A stretch of DNA of 64,000 bases from Adlercreutzia rubneri (GCF_009755265.1 NZ_WPOO01000008.1:39957-103956); one strand, 5' to 3'; shown: positions 1 to 8,973, counted from the first letter of the stretch. Numbers and translations: made by a program. Notes: generated from the letters alone by a model not told the origin.

Positions 1-88
1 ACGCCTCAGGCTGAACAAGCATCACAGCACCGACCGAACAGACTGCGGCCAGCAGAAACACCGCCGCCGTCACGGCGATCTTTTTCAT
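1..88 (-). CDS. Partial secreted or membrane-anchored protein, N-terminus only
   Basis: The reading frame starts at an ATG (86-88 on the minus strand) behind a GGAAGGAG ribosome-binding site and runs off the left edge. The 29 visible residues begin MKKIAVTAAVFLLAAV, a typical signal peptide or single N-terminal membrane anchor. It lies last in the dmsA-dmsB-nrfD operon, behind a hairpin at 116-143. In such clusters this position often holds a cytochrome c or another small exported electron-transfer protein, but nothing visible identifies it. Confidence 0.6.
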   Translation of the reverse strand, partial: MKKIAVTAAVFLLAAVCSVGAVMLVQPEA

Positions 89-115
89 AGGACTCCTTCC
101 TCCTCCGAAAGAGAA

Positions 116-143
116 GGGCCGCCCGCCCTGCGGCAGGCGGCCC
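116..143 (-). terminator. Hairpin between nrfD and the next gene
   Basis: GGGCCGCC (116-123) pairs perfectly with GGCGGCCC (136-143), and an inner stem adds pairs. On the minus strand it is followed by a T-rich TTCTCTTT. It could be a leaky terminator or an mRNA-stabilising hairpin that lowers expression of the downstream gene relative to nrfD. Confidence 0.5.
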
Positions 144-200
144 GCATGTCAGAAAGACGCAGGGCTGATTGGAGGGCTCGGCTCGCGTCCGCGCAACTGA

Positions 201-1472
201 CTACTTCTCGGAGGGACGCAACGGGAGAAACTTGAGCCCCAAGAAGAACACGAGGAACCCAAGGGCCACGACGCCCAGCGTCACGCCCGCCTCCAGCGGC
301 GTCGGCCAGTAGACGAGGTTCGCATAGGCATCGGCAAGCGTGCCATCGGCGTAGGTGATGCTCATGGAATTCACTGCAGGTGCCATGTCGGCCAGGTTAG
401 TGATTTGGAATCCGCCCACCAGCAGCTGAACGCGCTTGCAGAAGATGCCGGCGATGGCCAGCAACGAAGCCGTCACCAGAAGACCGTTGCGACGCAGGGC
501 AGGAGTCAGGCAGATGACGGCGCACGCGACACAGCCGATGATCTCGAACCAGAAGTAGGGGGCCAGAGGACCTTGGGTCAGCATGGCCACTACCTCTGCC
601 CCTGCGCCACCCGGGAACCCTTCGGTAAGCAGATCACAGCCAAAGAAGTACAAATCCACCAGCACAAAGGCTCCGAGCAGCTTGGCGAGACGCACGATGT
701 TGTCTTGCTCCACGTTGAGGTAACCGGCACGGCGCAATCCAATGACAACAGCCATCACGAGCGCCGTACCACACACCAGAGCGGAGGACACGAACCAAGG
801 AGCCAGAAGGGCTGTATGCCACATCTCGTGCCCCTGCTGAAGACTGAAGATCCAGGCAGTTACCGAATGGACGAGCACGGCGGTAACGAGAGCGATCACC
901 GAGATGACGCGCAAGGCCACAGCGCTGACCTTGCCGCGCTCGGCCTGAATCTGGGCCCACAGGTATACGCACGACAGGATGAGGTAGGTGGAAAGGACAA
1001 TGATATCCCACATAAGCGGGCTGCCCAGATTGGAGTAAACGAACAGCTCCCACACGCGGAAGGGCTGGCCCATATCCACCACTACAAGACCGATGGCGAC
1101 CACCGTGCAGGCGATGGATGAGAACACCGCCACTTTCGAGATACCGCCGAAGCCGCGGATGCCGAGGGCCTTGGGCACCGACGAGATGATAAGACCGCCG
1201 GCCGACAGGCCCACGAAAAACATGAAGCCCGTGATGTAGAGGCCCCAGCTGTCGAGGTTGCGCATGGCGGTCTGCACCATGCCGCCCGACAGCTGCATAA
1301 ACCACAGCACCAAGCCGACCACCATCACCACGGCGCTCACGCCGATGGCAACATTGAGAGCAGGACTCTTGACGGCCGTCGACGCGTGCTCACTAGCACG
1401 CCCTCGATCGCTGGACGCTGAGAAATCGAGGTCATCGCTGGCAAGGGCTCCACCCTGCATATACTCGGACAT
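201..1472 (-). CDS. NrfD/PsrC-type membrane subunit of molybdoenzyme complex
   Basis: Protein of 423 residues. A hydrophilic N-terminus of about 38 residues is followed by about ten hydrophobic segments, as in NrfD/PsrC quinol-oxidising subunits. It should anchor the DmsAB-like pair in the membrane and pass electrons from menaquinol to the iron-sulfur subunit. The start ATG at 1472 sits eight bases behind GAGGGGAG. It follows dmsB by 17 bp, so the three genes form one operon. The N-terminal tail is longer than usual for NrfD. The family is clear; the terminal electron acceptor is not. Confidence 0.88.
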   Translation of the reverse strand: MSEYMQGGALASDDLDFSASSDRGRASEHASTAVKSPALNVAIGVSAVVMVVGLVLWFMQLSGGMVQTAMRNLDSWGLYITGFMFFVGLSAGGLIISSVPKALGIRGFGGISKVAVFSSIACTVVAIGLVVVDMGQPFRVWELFVYSNLGSPLMWDIIVLSTYLILSCVYLWAQIQAERGKVSAVALRVISVIALVTAVLVHSVTAWIFSLQQGHEMWHTALLAPWFVSSALVCGTALVMAVVIGLRRAGYLNVEQDNIVRLAKLLGAFVLVDLYFFGCDLLTEGFPGGAGAEVVAMLTQGPLAPYFWFEIIGCVACAVICLTPALRRNGLLVTASLLAIAGIFCKRVQLLVGGFQITNLADMAPAVNSMSITYADGTLADAYANLVYWPTPLEAGVTLGVVALGFLVFFLGLKFLPLRPSEK

Positions 1473-1489
1473 AATGTCACTCCCCTCTG

Positions 1490-2122
1490 CTAGACGAGAT
1501 AGTAAGTTGAAGGCTCCGTGCCACGATCTTCCAAGAGCCGCTTGTGCGACCGTTCCGCAAGAAGACGGCTTACCTCAGAAGTCGGGTCATCTAAGTCGCC
1601 CCAAAAACGTGCTCGACCCACGCAAAGGTGCATGCAAGCCGGCTCAATGCCTTGAGACGTGCGGTGGTAGCAGAACGTGCACTTCTCCACGACGTGCTGC
1701 TGATGTTCGGGCGCATCCTTGCTGCCCATGGCATAGTCCATGTGGAATACGGGCTCTTCCCAGTTGAAAGAACGCACACCGTTGTAAGGGCAAGCACTCA
1801 TGCACATGCGGCAGCCGATGCACTTGTCGTAATCCTGGCGCACCACTCCCGTTTCGGGATCCTTGTAGGTCGCTCCCACCGGGCATACCTTCACGCAGGC
1901 GGGATTCTCGCAATGCTGGCAGGCGACGGGGATATAGCCGAACTGCAAATTGTCAGGATACGAGCCGCCCACCATGTCGAACCCCATCTCGCCACCGTTA
2001 TCGGTGAAGATGCGGTTCCACCATACATCGTTGGGCAAGTTGTTCTCCGTTTTGCACGCCATGGCACATACGTGGCAGCCAATGCACTTCTTAGTGTCGA
2101 TCACCATTCCATAACGGGTCAT
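1490..2122 (-). CDS. 4Fe-4S ferredoxin subunit of molybdoenzyme (DmsB-like)
   Basis: Protein of 210 residues with four cysteine clusters. The first is CIGCHVCAMAC at residues 13-23; others are CQHCENPACVKVC, CIGCRMCMSAC and a CTFC near residue 150. This is the NrfC/DmsB family, carrying four 4Fe-4S clusters between the NrfD anchor and the catalytic subunit. No signal peptide is visible, as expected for a protein exported together with a Tat-dependent partner. Its ATG directly follows the TAA of dmsA, so translation is coupled. Confidence 0.92.
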   Translation of the reverse strand: MTRYGMVIDTKKCIGCHVCAMACKTENNLPNDVWWNRIFTDNGGEMGFDMVGGSYPDNLQFGYIPVACQHCENPACVKVCPVGATYKDPETGVVRQDYDKCIGCRMCMSACPYNGVRSFNWEEPVFHMDYAMGSKDAPEHQQHVVEKCTFCYHRTSQGIEPACMHLCVGRARFWGDLDDPTSEVSRLLAERSHKRLLEDRGTEPSTYYLV

Positions 2123-4669
2123 TTATCTCACCTCTCCCTCGTACTTGCGCACTTCGACGAGCGTGTCGTCGAACGACGTGTTCATATGAAGCAGATTCAA
2201 ATGGTCGCAGGTCAGCTCTTGATAGCTGCCCGCCACATAGGCTCCCCGGTGCCATCCCTTGGGCGAGGAGACCATGCCCGGCCTGACGCCCATATCGAAT
2301 TTCGCCTTGCACACGCAGTGGCCCCGATCGTTGTAGGCCTCGACGTAGTCGCCCTCAGCGATGCCGCGCGCTTCGGCATCAACGGGGTTCATGCGCAAAT
2401 AGGGCTCCGGATCAAGCTCGCGCAGCACAGGAGCATGGTTGTACTGGGTATGCAAGTGCCATCTTGTGCGCTCGCAATAATGGTACAGGGGATATTTTTC
2501 GTGCTGCTCGCTCTCATCGTAGGCCTCGAAGGGCGTATGGTAGGTGGGCATATGGTAAAAGTCCTTGTCGATGGGCTTGCCGATGTCGATGCGAGCGCCG
2601 GGATTCTCCACGTAGAATTCCAGACGGCCGGAAAGCGTAGGCCAGCGCTGTTCTTCCCAGTGAATCCAGTTCTCGTCTCGGTCGGCCAGCACGCCCTTCT
2701 CCTTGAGGTTGTCGAAGGTAATGCCCACCGGCTCGCCCTTCTCGGTATCGACCACCATGCGCATCATTTCCTCGTTGGACTTGGCGTAGAACGCCTTGGC
2801 CGCCTCGTTGTCCATGCGCTCGGCAATGGCCCGGAAGATCTCCACGTCCTCCTTCGCCTCACCGATGGGGTCGGCCACCTTGTTCGCCATGTACAGGAAG
2901 GGAGTGTGCGAGCTGGCCTGAATCCAGTCGTACTCGAAGTAGTGGGCGCAGGGCAGCACAATGTCGCTGTACTCGCAGGTTTCGGAGAACTCCATGTCGT
3001 TCGTCACGATGCAGGGGATCTTCGGCAAGATCTCCTCGATGGTCTTGCGCTGGGCCGCATAGCTGCCGACCGGGTTCGCCCCTATGTTGTAGAGAAGGCG
3101 CACGGGGAAATCCTCGCCCTTCAGCTTGCCCGTTTCCAAGACCTCGGGCAGATGAAGCCACGGCAGCTCGTCGTGAAGGCCCTTGAGTCCCGCCGGGAAG
3201 GCGAGGCCGGCCATGTTGATCGTCGGCTTGCTCTTCCCCAAATGCCCAATAGAGGCGCCGCGCTTGCCGATATTGCCCGTAAGGGCGGCGAGGCAGGCCC
3301 AGGTCATGCCCATCTCCTCGCAGTTATCGTACAGGTGGTAGCCCGCATAGATGGTCGAGGGCGTGTCCTGGGAGTACATGCGGGCAAGCTCCACGATGGT
3401 ATCCGCCGACACCTCGGTGATGCCCTCAGCCCACTCTGGCGTGCACTCGGCCATATGCTCCTTGAACAGCGACCAGGCCGTGGTAACTTTCACGCCGTTT
3501 ACCTCGAAGCTGCCCTCGAGTGCGGGGTTGGCCACGTCATTGATGAGGCCCCAGGCGTCCTTGTCGGCGTCCCATACCACATAGTGGGCCGACTCCTCCA
3601 ACGTGGGCACCTTGCCGGCCTTCACGCCCTGGAGTAGCAGTGTGCCGAAGAACGGGTACTCGGGCAGCTGTGCCGGGCCCTCCTCGCCGAAATCCGTCGC
3701 GCGGAGGAAATGGCCGTTGTCCTCGCGCACGAGCAGGGGAGCGCAGGTCTTCTCGCGCATGAAGTCCAGGTCGTACCATTCGTTGGCGATGATAGCGTTG
3801 AGCATAGCCATGCCGAGCGCCGGATCGGTACCGGGTTTGATGGGCACCCATTTTGTGGCCTGTTGGGCCGCGATGGTGTAGGTAGGGTCGATGACGACCA
3901 GATTGGCGCCAGCGTCCTTGGCCTCCATGCAGAAGTGCCAGCTATGGGGCTGGGAGTTGGGCGGGTTCGTATCCCAGATCAAAAGCGTTTTGGCAAAACG
4001 GTAGTCGCCAGCCATGTTACGCTGGTTGAAGTCCCAACCGCTGCCGGTCACCTCTCCGATGCCGACCAGATCGCCGTAGTCCAGGCACACGTCAAGCCCC
4101 TGGAACCCAAAGGCATTCGCGAAACCAAGACCGGCGATCAAGCCGCCGTAGGCGGCGAAAGAGTTGCCGGCAGACACAAGCACGCAGTTCGAGCGCACGC
4201 CGTAGTTCTCCGTGTTGTAGGTGAGCGTATCGGCGACAAGCTGGGTAGCCTCGTCCCACGACAGGCGCTCCCACTCGTCGGTGCCGCGGTTCTCGACATG
4301 GGGCTCTTCCAAGCTCCACGTCTTCCGCTTCATGGGATACAGCACGCGGTTGAAGTCGTACATGCGGTTCGCATGGCTAAAACCACGCATACAGATTCGC
4401 TCGTAAGCGGGATACGGAAGATCCTCATTAGATCGTATGTTTACCATTTTGCCTTCGCGAACCGTGGCAACCATCGAACAATTGCCTTGGCAGTTGCAAC
4501 CGCAGACGCAAACGACCTCATGCTCCTCGTCGCCCGCAGTCTCCTCATCGGTTGCAGCAAGAGCCGTCATCGTGGCTCCGCTCACTGCAGCGGCTCCGGC
4601 TACAGCAGCTGTAGTTTTGAGAAAGCTTCGGCGCGAAATGCCTTTGACCGGTACGTTCAGTTCCGACAT
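2123..4669 (-). CDS. Tat-exported molybdopterin oxidoreductase, DmsA-like catalytic subunit
   Basis: Protein of 848 residues from the ATG at 4669, chosen because GGAGGAG lies just upstream and the Tat motif RRSFLKT then falls at residues 13-19. An upstream in-frame ATG at 4729 would bury the signal. Cysteines C56, C60 and C64 (x3 spacing) plus the later ICMRG cysteine bind a 4Fe-4S cluster. The rest matches bis-MGD enzymes of the DMSO reductase family, including the C-terminal dinucleotide-binding domain. Extra cysteines (C54, C58) flank the cluster motif. It should act outside the membrane with the dmsB and nrfD products. The substrate (S-oxide, N-oxide, polysulfide or other) cannot be read from sequence. 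Confidence 0.9.
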   Translation of the reverse strand: MSELNVPVKGISRRSFLKTTAAVAGAAAVSGATMTALAATDEETAGDEEHEVVCVCGCNCQGNCSMVATVREGKMVNIRSNEDLPYPAYERICMRGFSHANRMYDFNRVLYPMKRKTWSLEEPHVENRGTDEWERLSWDEATQLVADTLTYNTENYGVRSNCVLVSAGNSFAAYGGLIAGLGFANAFGFQGLDVCLDYGDLVGIGEVTGSGWDFNQRNMAGDYRFAKTLLIWDTNPPNSQPHSWHFCMEAKDAGANLVVIDPTYTIAAQQATKWVPIKPGTDPALGMAMLNAIIANEWYDLDFMREKTCAPLLVREDNGHFLRATDFGEEGPAQLPEYPFFGTLLLQGVKAGKVPTLEESAHYVVWDADKDAWGLINDVANPALEGSFEVNGVKVTTAWSLFKEHMAECTPEWAEGITEVSADTIVELARMYSQDTPSTIYAGYHLYDNCEEMGMTWACLAALTGNIGKRGASIGHLGKSKPTINMAGLAFPAGLKGLHDELPWLHLPEVLETGKLKGEDFPVRLLYNIGANPVGSYAAQRKTIEEILPKIPCIVTNDMEFSETCEYSDIVLPCAHYFEYDWIQASSHTPFLYMANKVADPIGEAKEDVEIFRAIAERMDNEAAKAFYAKSNEEMMRMVVDTEKGEPVGITFDNLKEKGVLADRDENWIHWEEQRWPTLSGRLEFYVENPGARIDIGKPIDKDFYHMPTYHTPFEAYDESEQHEKYPLYHYCERTRWHLHTQYNHAPVLRELDPEPYLRMNPVDAEARGIAEGDYVEAYNDRGHCVCKAKFDMGVRPGMVSSPKGWHRGAYVAGSYQELTCDHLNLLHMNTSFDDTLVEVRKYEGEVR

Positions 4670-4797
4670 TTCTCCTCCTATCTCCAAATGCAGCGGAATC
4701 TCTCCGCTCTCCATTCGGGCGCCATGCATAAGCGCCCGCCCTCGCGCGGGGTCGGCCCCTCCCCGCTCTCAGTGCGCAGTATAAACCCTTTGTTACT

Positions 4798-4819
4798 TTG
4801 TCGCAATACATTGTGACAA
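4798..4819. promoter_or_regulatory. 9-4-9 inverted repeat, operator candidate upstream of dmsA
   Basis: TTGTCGCAA (4798-4806), four bases, then TTGTGACAA (4811-4819). The same geometry recurs at 6294-6315 and 8952-8973. Consensus arms are TTRTCRCAA and TTGYGAYAA. It lies about 130 bp upstream of the dmsA start. The rest of the 174 bp gap between dmsA and the radical SAM gene has no recognisable feature. Confidence 0.6.
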
Positions 4820-4843
4820 TAAATTTGAGCCTATTTTCTCTGT

Positions 4844-6229
4844 TTAGCGATTCCAGCTCTTTTCAAACCCCTGGAGGCAAGGCTCACACGCATCGGCAGA
4901 TCCTGTACTGTCGGTAAGCTGCACAGAAAGTTCGCCTGCGGGTACCACTTTCAGCTCCCGCAGGGAACGCCCCTCGTCCACCGCGACGTTGAAAGACACG
5001 CACAGCCGCCCGGGTTCCGGCACAGCACGACGAGCAACGGAGAGCCAGCGAGGATGAAAGGCCAACGACCCCCCTTCGGCGTCTTCGAGAACCTGGCGGC
5101 AGCCCTCCCTCTCTAGGGCTCGTCTCACCAGATCGCGATCGCCGTCGAAAGCCAGCGCGGTCTTTAGGAAGAAGTCGTCGTAGTCGAAGGCATAGCAGGC
5201 GTGAATGTCGGCGAAGGGCTCGTTCATGTTTCGCACTTGAGCTCGATGCTTGTTCTCCAATGAGCAATAATGCAGCGCCAGTCCCAAGCCTTGCTCGCGC
5301 GCCCACAGCATCAGACGCAAGCAGTCCTCCTCGCTATCCTGCACCGCCAAAGCACCCGCATAGGTGTAGTCGAACATCACCTGCTGGGGAGGGTTGCGCA
5401 GCGTAAGGCCCAAGGACTCAAACACGGGCCAGTTCCACATGGCATAGGCAAACTCCAGCAAATTAACGCCGTCAACGCCTAGGGCATCGAGCTTCGCCAA
5501 AAGCTCTTTCATGAACGAGTCGGTTCCCGGAATGACGGGCATCTCCACCATGACCGTGGGCACTTGCTCGCGCGCCCAAGCCATACGTTCCAGCACCTTT
5601 TCCAAAAGCTCCGGCTTGTCATCCTGCTTGACAGAGAATCGAATCTCATGAAGGCCCGCCCGCACGAGACGATCGATCAGCTCGCGGCTCAGCAGGTCCC
5701 CGGACGTGTACAGGCGCAGATGAGCCGCGGGAAACAGCTCGGAGGCACGGGAGAAGAAAGCCACAGCCTCGTCTGCCATCAAAAGAGGCTCACCGCCAGT
5801 AAGCGCAATGCAGGCCGGGGAGCCGGGCTCTGCAGCCAAATCGTCCAGCTGGCGACGCCATGGAAAAGGTCGCTCGCACCAGTAGGCAAAATCCTCCTGA
5901 TTGGGATTGAAGCAGAAGAAACAGTCGCGATGGCAGTTGTTCGTCAAGGCAAAACTGCGGCTCACGCAGGAGCCGGTGCACGCCTCGCAGGCAACGCTCA
6001 TGGGGCCGATGGCCACACTCGCTCCTCCATTGCGGATGCGAGCCCCCCGCTCGCGCAACTGGCGAAGCAGTCCCTCGCGTTCAAGTCGTTCGCTATCGTA
6101 CGGGGCGAACGCTATGCCAGTCGCCTCCAGGGCGGCCATGTGCTCGGCCTCGATGTCCTCGTACAGGGCGAGGGCCGAACGGCGCCCCTCGTCGCCCGCT
6201 CCCTTTTCGGTTTCCTTCCCGACCGCCAT
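4844..6229 (-). CDS. Radical SAM protein, function unknown
   Basis: Protein of 461 residues. C99, C103 and C106 form the CxxxCxxC site for the SAM-binding 4Fe-4S cluster, followed by a TGGEPLL SAM-contact motif near residue 145. Three cysteines just before it (C81, C84, C88) and a CEPC at residues 448-451 could bind an extra cluster, as in SPASM-like or other auxiliary-cluster radical SAM enzymes. The ATG follows AGGGGGAAAG. It has its own promoter region with an operator candidate shared with the dmsABC-type operon, so it may modify or mature that reductase or act in the same response. No peptide substrate is visible nearby. Confidence 0.8.
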   Translation of the reverse strand: MAVGKETEKGAGDEGRRSALALYEDIEAEHMAALEATGIAFAPYDSERLEREGLLRQLRERGARIRNGGASVAIGPMSVACEACTGSCVSRSFALTNNCHRDCFFCFNPNQEDFAYWCERPFPWRRQLDDLAAEPGSPACIALTGGEPLLMADEAVAFFSRASELFPAAHLRLYTSGDLLSRELIDRLVRAGLHEIRFSVKQDDKPELLEKVLERMAWAREQVPTVMVEMPVIPGTDSFMKELLAKLDALGVDGVNLLEFAYAMWNWPVFESLGLTLRNPPQQVMFDYTYAGALAVQDSEEDCLRLMLWAREQGLGLALHYCSLENKHRAQVRNMNEPFADIHACYAFDYDDFFLKTALAFDGDRDLVRRALEREGCRQVLEDAEGGSLAFHPRWLSVARRAVPEPGRLCVSFNVAVDEGRSLRELKVVPAGELSVQLTDSTGSADACEPCLQGFEKSWNR

Positions 6230-6293
6230 CTTTCCCCCTGGATAGCATCGATACGAAAGCTCGATGTAGTCGTCTTAACGTCACAGTGTCACA

Positions 6294-6315
6294 TTATCAC
6301 AATATCTTGCGACAA
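6294..6315. promoter_or_regulatory. 9-4-9 inverted repeat, operator candidate upstream of radical SAM gene
   Basis: TTATCACAA (6294-6302), four bases, TTGCGACAA (6307-6315). It is the second of three copies with identical geometry. It lies about 65 bp upstream of the radical SAM start, in the 178 bp gap behind the GntR gene. Confidence 0.6.
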
Positions 6316-6407
6316 TAAAGACTTGACTTGTCCCTCTTTGCCCAGGCATGTTTCCTGCGCACGTTGACGCGCCGTTCCGCGCCCTGGCCCCTGAAGGCAA
6401 ATGGGGC

Positions 6408-6806
6408 CTATCGCATGAAATCCCGGTGAGCAAGGCGAGCCTGTACCATGGCGACAATGTCGTCATCGGCGAGCCCTGCGTTCGAACATACGCGGATCAT
6501 GTCGTCGATTACTAGCTCGATGGGAGAATCTGAAGCCGTATGAGCACCCAAATCGTGGCGCTCGGCCACGAAAGTGCCCCGCCCCTTGCGAGTAGAAATG
6601 TAGCCCTCGCGTTCCAAATCCATATAGGCGCGATTCACCGTGTTGTAGCTGATATCCAGATCCACCGCCAAGGCGCGCACCGTAGGAAGCCTATCGCCGG
6701 GGACAAAGGCTCCCGAGCCAATAAGATAGGCAATGCGGTTCTTAATCTGTATCCACACCGGAAGGCCGGAGTTGTGGTCTATAGCGAAAGATTCAAGGAC
6801 GCCCAT
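6408..6806 (-). CDS. GntR-family regulator, YtrA-like
   Basis: Protein of 132 residues. The N-terminal winged helix (about residues 10-80) carries the GntR signature, with a PTVRALA segment, SYNTVNRAY in the recognition helix and GRGTFV at the wing. The short C-terminal helical part of about 50 residues, with no ligand-binding FCD or UTRA domain, fits the YtrA subfamily. It lies 36 bp behind the SPFH gene, probably in the nrfD-like/SPFH/gntR unit. It is the only DNA-binding protein in the 1-9.7 kb region and so the best candidate to bind the three 9-4-9 repeats; this is an inference. Confidence 0.88.
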   Translation of the reverse strand: MGVLESFAIDHNSGLPVWIQIKNRIAYLIGSGAFVPGDRLPTVRALAVDLDISYNTVNRAYMDLEREGYISTRKGRGTFVAERHDLGAHTASDSPIELVIDDMIRVCSNAGLADDDIVAMVQARLAHRDFMR

Positions 6807-6842
6807 GATGCTTCTTTCTCGCGAAACGGTACTTATATCCTA

Positions 6843-7817
6843 TCAGAGCCCTCGCCCCTCGCGTTGGACGCCTTCAGCAAAACCATCGCTTACGGCCGTG
6901 GGCACCGTGACAACAGCGCTACCGGATCCCTTCACCGTCTCGTATTGCATGAGCATGGTACGCAGCTTCAGGGCCGCGTCCTCATCCCCGTAGATGCGGG
7001 CAGCCTCAGAAAGCATCTCCGCCAAATCGGCTTCGACACTCGCCACCGTCATGCGAGCATTGCGTTCGCGGTCGGCCTGAGCCTCCAAGGACATGACGTT
7101 TTGCAACTCCGCCGGGATCACGATGTCGCGGACCTTTACGGAGATGATGTCAACGCCCCACCCCGAGGCCTCTTTCTCGATATCGGCCTTGATCTCCTCA
7201 TCCAGCTGATCGCGACGCAAGGCCACCTCCCCTACCGTTGAGCGCCCCACTGCCTCGCGCAGCGACGTCTGAGCAAGATACGATATGGCCGCGTAATAGT
7301 CCTCCACTTCCACGCAGGCCTTTTCCGCATCCCACACCACCCAGAACAGCACCGCGTCGATGTTCACAGGCACAAGATCGGCCGTCAACGTACGCTCAGC
7401 ACGGAAGGGGGTGGCGATAATGCGCTGATCGACGCGAATGGTCCCATGCTCCAAAATGGGAATGGTGGCATAGAAACCAGGTCCCACCACGCGGTTCAAC
7501 TTGCCGAGCCGCAGCACGACCACCTTTTCCCACCCCAGAGCAATATGCAACGAAGAAGAGGCCGCAAGTGCCGCGAGCAGAGCCGCAAGAATGCCCACGA
7601 GCGAGATGCGCCCCTCCAAAAGAAGATCGCAGACAAGCGCCGCAGCGGCCGCGGCCATGAACACGGCGACGCTGAATACGAGAGCGCCGTTGCGCGACGA
7701 TTTCTTGGGCACATAGGAGGTTGCCGCCAGCATTTCCGCTTCGCTGTCGCTCCACGGGCCCGGCGCAGCTTCCCATTCAGTGCGGCGCGCTTTGCGACCC
7801 CTTGCGCTTTTCGTCAT
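6843..7817 (-). CDS. SPFH/Band 7 domain protein (stomatin/slipin-like)
   Basis: Protein of 324 residues. After a basic N-terminus of about 40 residues come two adjacent hydrophobic stretches (about residues 44-92), then an SPFH domain. Typical slipin features are visible: LGKLNRVVGPGFYATIPILE, the DAVLFWVVWDAEKA segment and the VRDIVIPAELQN segment. Members form membrane-associated oligomeric scaffolds and often partner a NfeD-type protein or a membrane protease; neither is next to it here. It sits 82 bp behind the NrfD-like gene and 36 bp before gntR, so a role in assembling or stabilising the membrane reductase is possible but unproven. Confidence 0.88.
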   Translation of the reverse strand: MTKSARGRKARRTEWEAAPGPWSDSEAEMLAATSYVPKKSSRNGALVFSVAVFMAAAAAALVCDLLLEGRISLVGILAALLAALAASSSLHIALGWEKVVVLRLGKLNRVVGPGFYATIPILEHGTIRVDQRIIATPFRAERTLTADLVPVNIDAVLFWVVWDAEKACVEVEDYYAAISYLAQTSLREAVGRSTVGEVALRRDQLDEEIKADIEKEASGWGVDIISVKVRDIVIPAELQNVMSLEAQADRERNARMTVASVEADLAEMLSEAARIYGDEDAALKLRTMLMQYETVKGSGSAVVTVPTAVSDGFAEGVQREGRGL

Positions 7818-7899
7818 CGGTCGATCCTTCCTCTCATCTTGCTTAGCAAGTTGCCTTATTGTTCATCGTATTCCAGCGTTCCCGCTGCGAGGGCACAGC

Positions 7900-8880
7900 T
7901 CAGCCTCCAGCTACCGCGAACGCCATACGCATCGCGAGCTCGGGGTTCTGGGAAACGTCGAAAGAGGCGAGCCCTGTCACGCAGACCCTCAGGGCCGCCC
8001 CGCCAAGGAGCACACAGACGGCAATCCAGAGGCCCTTTGTGCGCCGATCTCCTCCAGGGTAACGACACTCCAAGATAAAGGGCGCGACCAAACCGGCTAG
8101 CACGAGCACCACCCAAAACATAATCGCCTCATCACCCGTCAGAAGGGCGCGGCCCCCCGCCTCTGTTCGGATATCAGTCAGCAAAAACGTCGCAAAGAGG
8201 GCCAGAGCCACTGCCTCTGCGATGATTATCGCACGGTCCATGTGGCTTAAGCATCGCAGCGCTGAACCGAACGGCACGCGAGAATCAACGAAAGACGCAA
8301 CGCCGAAGGCCACGGCCACCCCGCATGACAGCGACGAGAGACAAAAGAGTGCCGGCACAAGCCACGACCCAAAGGCGACAACCGAGGGCAGCTGCATGAG
8401 GAGCACTCCCGTGTAGACCGCTGTGATAACTCCTGCGATCACAGCGGCAACGGAGGCGACGAGCACTACGAAGAGAGGCAATCGCGCGCCAATACCATTC
8501 GAGGCAAGAGCGAAGAAAGTCGCCAAAGCGCCCGAGGCCAAAAGTGCCCACGCACCCACCGTCACGACCGTGAAGCGAGGGGCCAGCCACAGAGAGAGCA
8601 CCCGCTCGGGACGGCCGGCATCGGCCATGAGGCAAAGCGATCCCACCGCCAGCAGCACCAGGCAGAGCACCCAGCCGCGGGATAACAGCTCATGGGGCAC
8701 TCGCAAGTTTCTTCGCACCCACCGAATCAAACGGGGCTGCGATTTCTTTGTAGTGCGATAGGTCGCTCTCGTACCGTAGCGTCCTAAATTGGCGCATTCC
8801 AATACGCCCATAACAGCACAGGTGCCAGCCCCCGCTCCCCCGAAAAACAAGTAGGCTACGGCAAGTTCGCTGAACAACAT
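7900..8880 (-). CDS. Stand-alone NrfD/DmsC-like membrane protein
   Basis: Protein of 326 residues with about eight to nine hydrophobic segments. The N-terminal FFGGAGAGT stretch and a VYTGVLLMQ segment near residue 170 are typical of NrfD-family quinone-interacting anchors. Unlike the other two NrfD proteins in the window, it is not next to its own iron-sulfur or molybdopterin subunit. It heads a unit with the SPFH and GntR genes and has the third 9-4-9 repeat about 70 bp upstream. It could serve as an alternative anchor for the nearby DmsAB pair or have a separate partner elsewhere in the genome. Confidence 0.75.
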   Translation of the reverse strand: MLFSELAVAYLFFGGAGAGTCAVMGVLECANLGRYGTRATYRTTKKSQPRLIRWVRRNLRVPHELLSRGWVLCLVLLAVGSLCLMADAGRPERVLSLWLAPRFTVVTVGAWALLASGALATFFALASNGIGARLPLFVVLVASVAAVIAGVITAVYTGVLLMQLPSVVAFGSWLVPALFCLSSLSCGVAVAFGVASFVDSRVPFGSALRCLSHMDRAIIIAEAVALALFATFLLTDIRTEAGGRALLTGDEAIMFWVVLVLAGLVAPFILECRYPGGDRRTKGLWIAVCVLLGGAALRVCVTGLASFDVSQNPELAMRMAFAVAGG

Positions 8881-8951
8881 TCTCCCCTGCCTTCCAACGC
8901 CGCCCCTACATTTCGCGAATCATCACGTGCAAGTGTATCCCCTCAATCACT

Positions 8952-8973
8952 TTATCGCAAGTTATTACGATAA
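8952..8973. promoter_or_regulatory. 9-4-9 inverted repeat, operator candidate upstream of NrfD-like gene
   Basis: TTATCGCAA (8952-8960), GTTA, TTACGATAA (8965-8973). Third copy of the motif. It lies between the NrfD-like start (8880) and the stop codon of the carbonic anhydrase gene, which begins at the very next base. Confidence 0.6.

Noticed and set aside
1628..3637. Long plus-strand open frame opposite dmsB and dmsA
   Set aside because: It lies wholly antisense to well-supported genes, has no ribosome-binding site or family features, and is expected in GC-rich DNA where stops are rare in other frames.
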